Below, piece by piece: positions 1 to 7,180 of a stretch of 64,000 bases of DNA; position 1 is the stretch's first letter; every line of letters begins with the position of its first letter. The notes under the pieces were generated by a model that saw nothing but the letters and a program-made list of their open reading frames with translations, did no database searches and was not told where the DNA came from. The stretch lies in contig NZ_JTDV01000002.1 of the NCBI RefSeq assembly GCF_000943555.1, positions 124,001 to 188,000 of the forward strand. The letters are read 5' to 3'. A program made the translations under genes and the position numbers. This stretch comes from Neotamlana nanhaiensis. Its GTDB lineage: Bacteria; Bacteroidota; Bacteroidia; Flavobacteriales; Flavobacteriaceae.

Positions 1-770
1 ATCAAAAGCTAATAAAAATGGTTAAGAACTATCGTAAAAAAGTAGGCTCTAAAACTGGTGGAATTAAATTACACGCAGAACTTAAACAAGACTTTGTAAA
101 CGCTGATATTAAGATAGGTAGAGACAAGTTCTATGACTTGTTGAGACTTCATAAACTTTTAGTACCTAAAGCTAAAAATTACATCACAACCACAAACTCT
201 AACCATATGTACAAAAAATATAAGAACTTGGTTAAAGACCACGTCCCTACTCGACTAGAACAACTTTGGGTAAGCGACATCACATACATAAAAACTCAAA
301 ATGGACGCAACTATTTAGCTCTCGTAACAGACGCATACTCGAAACAAATCATGGGATATAAACTCGACAATCATTATGAGAACCTCTCTTTGTTGAGAGG
401 CGCTTAATATGGCTATTAAAATAGAAAATACCCCAATATCACTCGGATAGAGGATTCCAGTACTGTAACCCTAAATACACACAATTTGCTAAAAATAATG
501 GTATGATTATGACAAAACAGTATGACCCTTACGAAAATGCTATTGCTGAACGTATTAACAGAACCTTAAAACATGAATAAGGATTAAAACAAACCATTAA
601 AAACACTGAATTAGCCCAAAAATTAACACAACAAGCTATATATTTACAACAACCTAAGAACTCATTTTAGTCTCGATTTAAGAAAACCTGCTGAAGTTCA
701 CCTAAATCAAAACTTGAATTACAAATCATACAGAAAAAATAATGTAAATTTACATCAACTAACAATCTAA
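1..770 (+). pseudogene. IS3-family transposase (OrfB) remnant, 5' part outside the window
   Basis: Reading frame is open from the window edge, so the gene began upstream. The first about 135 codons resemble the rve integrase core of IS3/IS150-type OrfB, with a WVSDITYI stretch carrying the first catalytic Asp. The frame is then lost near 400. A second piece in another frame reads HSDRGFQYCNPKYTQFAKNN and later YENAIAERINRTLKHE, which holds the second Asp and the catalytic Glu, followed by a stop. A third frame reads NNLRTHFSLDLRKPAEVH to a stop at 768-770. At least two frameshifts and an in-frame stop make it non-functional. The right terminal repeat probably lies near 800-825 but I cannot fix it. 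No target-site duplication can be judged. Confidence 0.88.
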
Positions 771-842
771 AAACTTCAAAATTGTTACCAAAAAAAGAGT
801 CAGCCTATATCAGTATAATACAAGAAACAAAACGAATGAGGA

Positions 843-1667
843 ATGAAAAGATTTAGATTAATACTGATAATGTTCTTGGGAATTTTAATGATACCCGAAA
901 TATCAACAGCCTGTTCGGTACTTTATTACATTGATTCAGCAACAGGGAAAATATATGCTGTTAATAGTGAAGACTACTTTTTGGACGTGGATGCATACAT
1001 TCAAATTGAACCAAAGTCAAAGAACAAATTTGCAAGATTATGGTACGGATGGGACAAATTCGCCCAAGGAGGCATTAATGAAGAAGGTCTATTTTTTGAT
1101 GCTGCCATTACACCTGAACAACAGAAAATCAAAGGGTACGGAAACCCAAAAAATAACTTGGGAGACAAAATTTTAGCAAATTGCTCAACAGTTGACGAAG
1201 CATTGAAATTTTTAGAAAGAGAGAAAATAGCGTTGAACAAAAGCCATATGATGTTCGGAGATAAAACAGGAAAAGCAGTTGTAGTAGAATGGGTAGATGG
1301 CAAAAGAAAACTTCATTGGATTAAGGATAACAAATTGATTATAACCAATTTTCTCTTGTCTGAACCAGAAGCAGGCAATTATCCTTGCTATCGGTATGAG
1401 AGCATTGAAAACAGGATTTCGGAACTTGAAGATAGTGGAAAGGAAATCAACCTTTTAAAGATTGGAAATACTTTCGGACAAGCTGGACAACCTGCAAGAG
1501 AACTTGAGAACGGAAGAAGTGGAGGAACAGTTTATACCTCATTTATTGATATTACGGACAACAAATTTTTTCTTTCATATAAATTGAGTAATAAAAATGT
1601 AATTAAACTTGATTTGAACAAGGAGTTTGCCAAATCAAAACGACAGAAAATTGAACTTAAGGAATAA
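843..1667 (+). CDS. Secreted Ntn-type linear amide C-N hydrolase
   Basis: A 274-residue protein with a signal peptide (basic start, hydrophobic core, end near ISTA) directly followed by Cys24. That Cys would become the N-terminal nucleophile after cleavage, as in choloylglycine hydrolase, penicillin V acylase and acid ceramidase-like Ntn hydrolases. Further family-like stretches are NSEDYF near residue 42, the ARLWYGWDKFAQGGINEEGLFFD region (only partly cited), and EPEAGNYPCYRYESIE in the middle. It would cleave a linear amide (bile-salt-like, N-acyl amino acid or beta-lactam-like) in the periplasm; the substrate cannot be predicted. It stands alone between an IS remnant and an attC-like hairpin, which suggests it is a mobile single-gene unit. 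Family call is good, function is open. Confidence 0.72.
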   Translation: MKRFRLILIMFLGILMIPEISTACSVLYYIDSATGKIYAVNSEDYFLDVDAYIQIEPKSKNKFARLWYGWDKFAQGGINEEGLFFDAAITPEQQKIKGYGNPKNNLGDKILANCSTVDEALKFLEREKIALNKSHMMFGDKTGKAVVVEWVDGKRKLHWIKDNKLIITNFLLSEPEAGNYPCYRYESIENRISELEDSGKEINLLKIGNTFGQAGQPARELENGRSGGTVYTSFIDITDNKFFLSYKLSNKNVIKLDLNKEFAKSKRQKIELKE

Positions 1668-1676
1668 CAACGAACT

Positions 1677-1806
1677 GCCAACAATGGCTATTAGTAATTG
1701 CTTGTTCTCGCCTATTTCTGAAAATCCTCGCGGATTTTCAGTTTGGTGTGTATTTGCAAAGTTAAGTGCTAAACCTCACAACAAATCCATAACTAAACAC
1801 GTTGGC
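1677..1806. repeat. attC-like long imperfect hairpin element
   Basis: Starts about 10 bases after the stop of the amide hydrolase gene. The outer arms are GCCAAC (1677-1682) and GTTGGC (1801-1806). Next to them lie partly matching arms (TTAGTAAT near 1691 against the complement of ATAACTAA near 1791). The centre is a perfect 9-bp stem TGAAAATCC / GGATTTTCA (1719-1727, 1732-1740) with loop TCGC. Total length of about 130 bp and bulged, nested pairing are like integron attC sites or the similar dispersed elements of marine flavobacteria. No integrase is visible. The core does not match the classical RYYYAAC/GTTRRRY boxes exactly, so this is an inference. Confidence 0.5.
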
Positions 1807-1897
1807 TAACATTTGAATAATCTTGGTAATTAATGAGAAACAGGTCGTATAAAAAAGTATTAGCCAACCAAAGCAATAAGTAATTACACCTTCTCCA

Positions 1898-2464
1898 CTA
1901 CTTACCATTAAAAGCATTCATAGTGTTATTTACACCAGCTAAACCAAAAGATTTTATAAGCTCTACAGATTTTTCAAGGCGTTCAGGTAGTTGGTTTGTT
2001 TCTTCGTTGGTCCAGTCTCCTAAAACGTAATCTACTTGTCGGCCTTTGTTAAAAGCATCGCTAATTCCAAATCTAAAACGGTTGTATTTGGTTGTATTTA
2101 ACTTAGCTTGAATATCCTTTAAACCATTATGTCCGCCATCGCTTCCTTTGGTTTTTAAACGGATGCTACCAAAAGGCAAGTTTAAATCGTCGGTAATAAC
2201 CAGTACGTTTTCTAACGGAATTTTTTCTTGTGTTTGCCAGTACAACACAGCTTTTCCGCTTAAATTCATAAAAGTATTTGGCTTTAAAAAAATAAAGGTT
2301 CTACCTTTTAATTTATAGGTGGTAACATCGCCTAACTTTTTAGTTTCGAAGGTTAAATCTTCTTGTTTTGCAAAATAGTCTAAAACTTTAAAACCGATAT
2401 TATGACGTGTATTCTCGTATTTATCGCCAATATTTCCTAAACCAACAATTAAAAACTTTTTCAT
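1898..2464 (-). CDS. pth: Peptidyl-tRNA hydrolase
   Basis: A 188-residue protein from the ATG at 2464. It cleaves the ester bond of peptidyl-tRNA dropped from ribosomes, recycling tRNA in the cytosol. Seen: GLGNIG near the start, NTRHNIGF with the catalytic His, PNTFMNLSG, DDLNLPFG and the GSDGGHNGL loop, all in family order and at normal length. The frame is open further upstream, with an alternative ATG at 2524 that would add a basic 20-residue extension; flavobacterial homologues are often annotated with such an extension, so the true start is uncertain. A start at 2554 is unlikely because it falls in a terminator hairpin. Downstream of rplY on the same strand. Confidence 0.95.
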   Translation of the reverse strand: MKKFLIVGLGNIGDKYENTRHNIGFKVLDYFAKQEDLTFETKKLGDVTTYKLKGRTFIFLKPNTFMNLSGKAVLYWQTQEKIPLENVLVITDDLNLPFGSIRLKTKGSDGGHNGLKDIQAKLNTTKYNRFRFGISDAFNKGRQVDYVLGDWTNEETNQLPERLEKSVELIKSFGLAGVNNTMNAFNGK

Positions 2465-2544
2465 AGGATTTGTTTCTTCTATGTAATTTTTTCTTCGGAA
2501 TAATTTATACAAAAACTGAAGCATAAAAACGTTTTTGTAAAAAT

Positions 2545-2588
2545 AAAAAAGCATTCCGAATCTGTAAAATTTCGATTCGGAATGCTTT
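2545..2588 (-). terminator. Intrinsic terminator after rplY
   Basis: Perfect 15-bp stem: AAAGCATTCCGAATC (2548-2562) and its complement (2574-2588) with an 11-base loop. Read on the minus strand it is followed by a T-rich run, so it ends the prs-rplY transcript before pth. Confidence 0.85.
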
Positions 2589-2610
2589 AAATTTTAAATA
2601 AATATTGCGC

Positions 2611-3225
2611 TTATTCTGCAGCAGTAGCTTCAGCCTCTGCTCCTTCAGCTTCATCTTCTTCATCATCTGTAGCAACAGCGTTTCTAGAAGTTTTAACTTG
2701 AGTAACAACTGTGTTATCAGAATGTAAAAGAGTGTAATCTTCGGTTCTAATAGCACCAACATAAATTTTATCACCAATTTTTAATGGTGTAATATCTATC
2801 TCGATAAAATCTGGTAAGTTAGCTGGTAAAGCTTTTACACGAAGTTTTCTTAAGTTTCTTCTTAATACACCACCATTTTTAACACCACGAGAGTTACCTA
2901 CTAATTGTACAGGAATATCTAAAGCAATTTCTTTGTCATCAAATAACTGATAGAAATCTACGTGTAAAATTCTGTCGGTTACTGGGTGAAATTGAATGTC
3001 TTGTAGTACAGCGTTTAAAGTTGTACCGTTTTCTAGCTCAATCACAACTGTATGCGCATTTGGTGTGTATACAAGTTTAGAGAAAGCCAATTCTGGTGCA
3101 GAGAAATGCACTGGCTTGTCTCCTCCGTATAATACGCAAGGAACCTGACCAGCATTACGTAAGGCTTTTGTTGCTTTTTTGCCCACGCTTTCTCTTTGAG
3201 ATCCATTGATTGTAATTGATTTCAT
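2611..3225 (-). CDS. rplY: 50S ribosomal protein L25, CTC type
   Basis: A 204-residue protein that binds 5S rRNA. The N-terminal 90 residues form the L25 domain ([22 protein letters not shown] start; [16 protein letters not shown]). The rest is the TL5/CTC beta domain ([20 protein letters not shown]), ending in the acidic, Ala/Glu-rich tail usual for Bacteroidetes. It lies 24 bases downstream of prs on the same strand, the common Bacteroidetes order prs-rplY-pth, so it is most likely co-transcribed with prs. A strong terminator follows. Confidence 0.97.
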   Translation of the reverse strand: MKSITINGSQRESVGKKATKALRNAGQVPCVLYGGDKPVHFSAPELAFSKLVYTPNAHTVVIELENGTTLNAVLQDIQFHPVTDRILHVDFYQLFDDKEIALDIPVQLVGNSRGVKNGGVLRRNLRKLRVKALPANLPDFIEIDITPLKIGDKIYVGAIRTEDYTLLHSDNTVVTQVKTSRNAVATDDEEDEAEGAEAEATAAE

Positions 3226-3249
3226 TTTCTATTTATATTAATTATTAAA

Positions 3250-4191
3250 TTACATTAAAAATTTTGATGATATAGACTGGTTGTTGTGAACCTTATCCAT
3301 AACATCGGCAAATAATTCGGCACAGCTTAACACTCTAACCTTATCGCTTAAAGGTTTTACTGGAATAGAATCTGTTACTATTAACTCTTCTAATTTCGAA
3401 TTATTTAATCTTTCATAAGCATCGCCCGACAATAATGGGTGTGTACAAATAGCTCTAACGCTTAATGCACCGCGTTCCATCATTAAATCTGCAGCTTTTG
3501 TTAAGGTTCCTGCGGTATCTACCATATCATCAACCAGCACCACATTTTTTCCTGTAACATCACCAATTAATTCCATGTGTGAAATTACGTTGGCTTTTGC
3601 ACGTTGCTTATAACAAATAACAACATCGCTTTTTAAGGCTTTTGCATACGAATATGCCCTTTTAGAACCTCCCATATCTGGCGATGCCATTGTTAAATTT
3701 TCAAGATTTAAGCTTTCTAAATAAGGTAGAAAAATAGTTGAAGCAAATAAATGATCAACTGGTTTTTCAAAAAACCCTTGAATTTGGTCAGCATGTAAAT
3801 CCATCGTTATAATACGCGTTGCTCCTGCTGCTTCAAGCATTTTAGCCACCAATTTTGCCGCAATGGGCACTCTTGGTTTATCTTTTCTGTCTTGTCTTGC
3901 CCAACCAAAGTAAGGAAGCACTGCAGTAATATGTCTTGCAGACGAGCGTTTGGCTGCATCAATCATTAACAACATTTCCATTAGGTTTTCAGGCCCAGGA
4001 TTGGTAGAACCTATAATAAAAATACGTGTACCACGAATAGATTCTTCGTACGATGGTTGAAACTCGCCATCGCTATAGGTTGATGTTATTACATTTCCTA
4101 ATTCGGCACCAAATGCCTTAGCTATTTTTTCGCCTAAGACTTTACTTTGCTTACAAGCAAAAATTTTGGCTTCGGTTATAACAATAGGCAT
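3250..4191 (-). CDS. prs: Ribose-phosphate pyrophosphokinase (PRPP synthase)
   Basis: A 313-residue class I enzyme that makes PRPP from ribose 5-phosphate and ATP for nucleotide, His, Trp and NAD synthesis. Seen: YFGWARQDRKDKPR flexible loop near residue 95, DLHADQIQGFF metal/ATP segment, and the PRPP-binding signature VLVDDMVDTAGTL near residue 220. Length is normal. The first gene of the prs-rplY unit, with a TAAATTTG -7 element about 55 bases upstream of the ATG. Confidence 0.97.
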   Translation of the reverse strand: MPIVITEAKIFACKQSKVLGEKIAKAFGAELGNVITSTYSDGEFQPSYEESIRGTRIFIIGSTNPGPENLMEMLLMIDAAKRSSARHITAVLPYFGWARQDRKDKPRVPIAAKLVAKMLEAAGATRIITMDLHADQIQGFFEKPVDHLFASTIFLPYLESLNLENLTMASPDMGGSKRAYSYAKALKSDVVICYKQRAKANVISHMELIGDVTGKNVVLVDDMVDTAGTLTKAADLMMERGALSVRAICTHPLLSGDAYERLNNSKLEELIVTDSIPVKPLSDKVRVLSCAELFADVMDKVHNNQSISSKFLM

Positions 4192-4243
4192 AGTTAACTT
4201 GTTGTTTTAGAGTGAGCAAACACTGCGTTATTTTTAACGAGGT

Positions 4244-4251
4244 GCAAATTT
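4244..4251 (-). promoter_or_regulatory. Candidate -7 element for prs
   Basis: On the minus strand this reads TAAATTTG, matching the Bacteroidetes TAnnTTTG -7 box. I see no clear TTG -33 element at the expected distance, so the call rests on the -7 match and its place upstream of prs. Confidence 0.5.
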
Positions 4252-4364
4252 ATACATTTATTTTAACCTAAAAAGTATTTAGATGGGATTTTTAACCGAA
4301 ATATGAAAAATATACTTATTTTTGCTGACCAAATACCAATAGAATGTTTTAAAAACATGACTAT

Positions 4365-4446
4365 GCTCAAGTGGCGGAATTGGTAGACGCGCTGGATTCA
4401 AAATCCAGTTTCTTCGGAAGTGTGGGTTCGATTCCCACCTTGAGTA
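4365..4446 (+). tRNA. tRNA-Leu (anticodon CAA)
   Basis: An 82-base cloverleaf. The acceptor stem is GCTCAAG paired with CTTGAGT (one G-T pair), discriminator A. The anticodon stem is CTGGA/TCCAG enclosing the loop TTCAAAA, giving anticodon CAA for UUG codons. A long variable arm and the T loop GTGGGTTCGATTCCCAC are present, as expected of a class II tRNA. CCA is not encoded. A terminator hairpin follows within ten bases. Confidence 0.96.
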
Positions 4447-4451
4447 CAGAT

Positions 4452-4497
4452 AAAATCCGTAATTCATTTATTTTAAAATGATTACGGATTTTTATTT
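4452..4497 (+). terminator. Terminator after tRNA-Leu
   Basis: AAATCCGTAAT (4453-4463) pairs with ATTACGGATTT (4481-4491), with a further inner CATTT/AAATG pairing, then a T-rich tail. Confidence 0.85.
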
Positions 4498-4727
4498 TAA
4501 AAACGTGCCAACATTTAGCCCACACTCCACCATTTTATAGTTTGCACGTGTACGTCTTATGTGTTTTATAAAACCAATCACGACTCGCAATCCTTCAAAC
4601 TTATACTATATTGTCATTCACATTTACAAATTAATCAATCCGTCATTTTTATTTTCAAATTAGTCAATAATAAAATAAATTGCTTCAAATTACATTATAC
4701 CCAAAAAACAACACTAAATAATAACAT

Positions 4728-5931
4728 ATGACTAATTTTAAAGGGAAATTAATGACAGGTATTTGTATTTTACTAATAAATATTAGTTTTTCCCAAACCG
4801 AATTAGAACGAATATCCGTTAAGGGCAATAATTTTGTAACTCCAAATGGAGAAACTATTGTTTTTCGTGGTTTAAACACCAGTGTTCCTGATAAATTAGA
4901 ATCGCAAAGCCAATGGAACAAAGCTTATTTTGAAGAAATAAAGGCATGGGCGCTAACATTGTTAGATTCCCTTTACACCCAACCGCATGGACAAAACGTG
5001 GTAAAGAAAACTATTTAAAATTATTAGATGATGGTATAAAATGGGCTACCGAACTTCATTTATACGTTATTATCGATTGGCACAGCATTGGCAACTTACA
5101 AACCGAAATGTACGATACCACTTTGGAACAGCTAAAAACGCCGATGCTGTTGTGATAGTTTTAGGTGAAAACGGATTGCAATCGGGTGAAGCTCGAAGCA
5201 GAACAAATTTACAATTACCCAGTTTACAACAAGAACTTCTTGAGGCTGTTTACAAAGTAAATCCTAATATCGTTTTAGTATTAAACAACGGACGACCGCT
5301 CGCCATCACTTGGGCAGACCAACACATTCCCGCCATTGTTGAAGCATGGCATTTAGGTACTGAAGCTGGTAACGCCATAGCGCAAGTGCTTTACGGCGAC
5401 TACAACCCAAGCGCCAAATTACCAATGACGTTTCCCCGCAACGTTGGTCAAGTTCCTATTTACTATAATTACAAAAACACAGGAAGACCAACTAACAAAG
5501 ACAACAATGTATTTTGGTCGCATTATTCCGATGTGGAAAAAACACCGCTGTATCCGTTCGGACACGGTTTAAGTTACGCCACTTTTGAATATTCCAACCT
5601 TAAACTTAACAGAAATACCTTCGCTATAGGCGACGACATAAAAGTTTCCGTCAACTTAAAAAACACAGGTAAATTGTTAGGTAAGGAAGTTATTCAACTT
5701 TATATTAGAGATTTCTACGGAAGTGTAACGTGTCCCGTTAAAGAGCTAAAAGGTTTTGAATTGGTCGGCCTAAATCCAGGCGAAACAAAAACGATTTCAT
5801 TCACATTAAACTAAGAACAACTTGGTTTTTACGACAATAATGGAAATTTCATTGTTGAACCAGGTGATTTTAAAGTCTTTGTAGGCGGAAGTTCTGAAAC
5901 AAGTCTAGAAGCAGATTTTGAATTGCATTGA
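4728..5931 (+). pseudogene. Chimeric GH5/GH3 glycoside hydrolase pseudogene
   Basis: The first part (from the ATG at 4728) has a signal peptide ending near NISFSQ and the N-terminal third of a GH5 cellulase-like domain: NGETIVFRGLN, then after a one-base loss near 4946 (a short G run) GANIVRFPLHPTAW and LYVIIDWHSIG. Near 5120-5140 it switches frame and family: from there it is the C-terminal half of a GH3 beta-glucosidase (VIVLGENGLQSGEARSRT, NNGRPLAITWAD, YGDYNPSAKLPMTFP, YPFGHGLSYATFEYS) with its fibronectin-like end. A stop at 5812-5814 interrupts the last 40 residues, which continue in frame to 5931. The simplest reading is a deletion that joined two neighbouring glycosidase genes, plus later point damage. 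Neither active site is complete. Confidence 0.87.
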
Positions 5932-5974
5932 TAAGTAGTTTGCAATTAACTTTTCACAATTAATAGTTACGTCT

Positions 5975-6014
5975 CCTCAAGTGATTCTGAGGCACGAAGG
6001 ATTGTATCGAGAAC
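5975..6014. repeat. Short REP-like element ending in GTATCGAGAAC
   Basis: Contains GTATCGAGAAC at 6004-6014. Related GTATCGAGAA cores occur at 57937-57946 and 62402-62411. It abuts the stop of the neighbouring minus-strand gene. Confidence 0.45.
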
Positions 6015-6986
6015 TTATAAATCAGAATTACCTTTAGTTAAATTAAAAAAGTAAGATGCGGCAACCAAATCTTCTAAAGCATGACCAACCGATTTAAAAA
6101 AGGTAATACTATCGTTGTTTGTTCTGCCTTGTTTTTTGTTGGTACAAAGCTCAAATAAATCGGCTTTTATGGTCTCTTTTTCCAAAACACCTGTGTTTAA
6201 CGGAATAACAATATCGCCGCTTTCTTTCAATCCGCCTTGGTAAGTGTCGATATAAATTTCTGATTTTTTAACTGCCTCATTATCGGCTTCTCTGGTGTCT
6301 TTTTTGTAAGCGCCAACCAAATCTAAATGCTGACCGTCCTGCAACCATTCGCCTTTAATTAATGGTGTAGGTGATAATGTAGCTGTTGAAATGATATCAA
6401 CGTCCTTAACCTTTTCTTCAATAGATTTTATTGGAGTACATGAAAATGATTCATCTTTCAGTGCATTGCAAATACTTTGGGCTTTTTCAAAATCACGTCC
6501 CCAAACATACACCGTTTCTATTGGGCGAACCGCAGCATGCGCTTTTATTAAATTGATAGATAAAGCACCTGTACCAATCATTAATAGTGAACGTGAATCG
6601 GTTCTCGACAAAAAACTACTTGCTAAAGCTGAAGCTGCTGCAGTGCGTTTTGCCGTTAAAGATTTGGCTTCTAAAATAGCTTTAATGTTACCTTTATTCC
6701 CATCTAAAAACAAATACATCCCTTGAATAGCAGGCATATTGTAAACACCGTTATTAGGGCTCACCGTTACTATTTTTATCCCCAACTCCTTTCCAGGATT
6801 GAATGCTGGCATGAGTAATAATGTAGAATCGATATCTTGAACTGGGTTTGGGTAATCGTGATGATGGCGCATTGGCACTAAAAGATCGGGGTTCGCAAAA
6901 CCCACTTTTAAGGCGCTGATAAGTTCACTAAAGTTGCAATGCGCTTCAATAAAAGCATCGGTAATGTATGGTAGTGTGGTGTTCAT
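6015..6986 (-). CDS. Ornithine cyclodeaminase/mu-crystallin family, probably Delta1-pyrroline-2-carboxylate reductase
   Basis: A 323-residue cytosolic NAD(P)-dependent enzyme. Seen: Rossmann region LLMIGTGALSINLIKAH near residue 135, KSLTAKRTAAASALAS with the Lys/Arg of the family, HLDLVGAYKKDTREADNEAV near residue 225, and SVGHALEDLVAA near the end. These last two stretches resemble the Delta1-pyrroline-2-carboxylate reductases of hydroxyproline and D-proline pathways more than true ornithine cyclodeaminases. It would reduce Delta1-pyrroline-2-carboxylate to L-proline, which fits the 4-hydroxyproline genes upstream on the same strand. A terminator sits between it and the gene before, so it has its own promoter or read-through. 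A cyclodeaminase or other imine reductase activity cannot be excluded. Confidence 0.75.
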   Translation of the reverse strand: MNTTLPYITDAFIEAHCNFSELISALKVGFANPDLLVPMRHHHDYPNPVQDIDSTLLLMPAFNPGKELGIKIVTVSPNNGVYNMPAIQGMYLFLDGNKGNIKAILEAKSLTAKRTAAASALASSFLSRTDSRSLLMIGTGALSINLIKAHAAVRPIETVYVWGRDFEKAQSICNALKDESFSCTPIKSIEEKVKDVDIISTATLSPTPLIKGEWLQDGQHLDLVGAYKKDTREADNEAVKKSEIYIDTYQGGLKESGDIVIPLNTGVLEKETIKADLFELCTNKKQGRTNNDSITFFKSVGHALEDLVAASYFFNLTKGNSDL

Positions 6987-6999
6987 GGTTTTGTTTTAA

Positions 7000-7035
7000 A
7001 AAGTATCCCCAAGAATATAACATGTCTTGGGGATA
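7000..7035 (-). terminator. Terminator upstream of the reductase gene
   Basis: An 11-bp perfect stem, TATCCCCAAGA (7004-7014) with TCTTGGGGATA (7025-7035), followed on the minus strand by CTTTTT. It would end the peptidase/glycosidase transcript coming from the right. Confidence 0.75.
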
Positions 7036-7180
7036 ATTAGGGATTGATTGCTATAGAAAAAGTTCTGTTAAATTTGTGTTCAATCTATTTTTTGCGTCAA
7101 ATTCAGCGCGATATAATTCCAATTGAAATATCGCTTTTCTTTCGACTGCGCTCAAGATGACAAGCCTCTTCTTTTTTTAC

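Noticed and set aside
1627-1809. A 60-codon plus-strand reading frame after the amide hydrolase
   Set aside because: It overlaps the end of the hydrolase gene and spans the attC-like hairpin; its sequence is explained by those two features.
2505-2777. A 90-codon minus-strand frame rich in Leu and Lys
   Set aside because: It lies over the rplY 3' end and its terminator in another frame.
4279-4467. A 62-codon frame on the minus strand across the tRNA
   Set aside because: It runs through the tRNA-Leu gene and its terminator; no coding signal.
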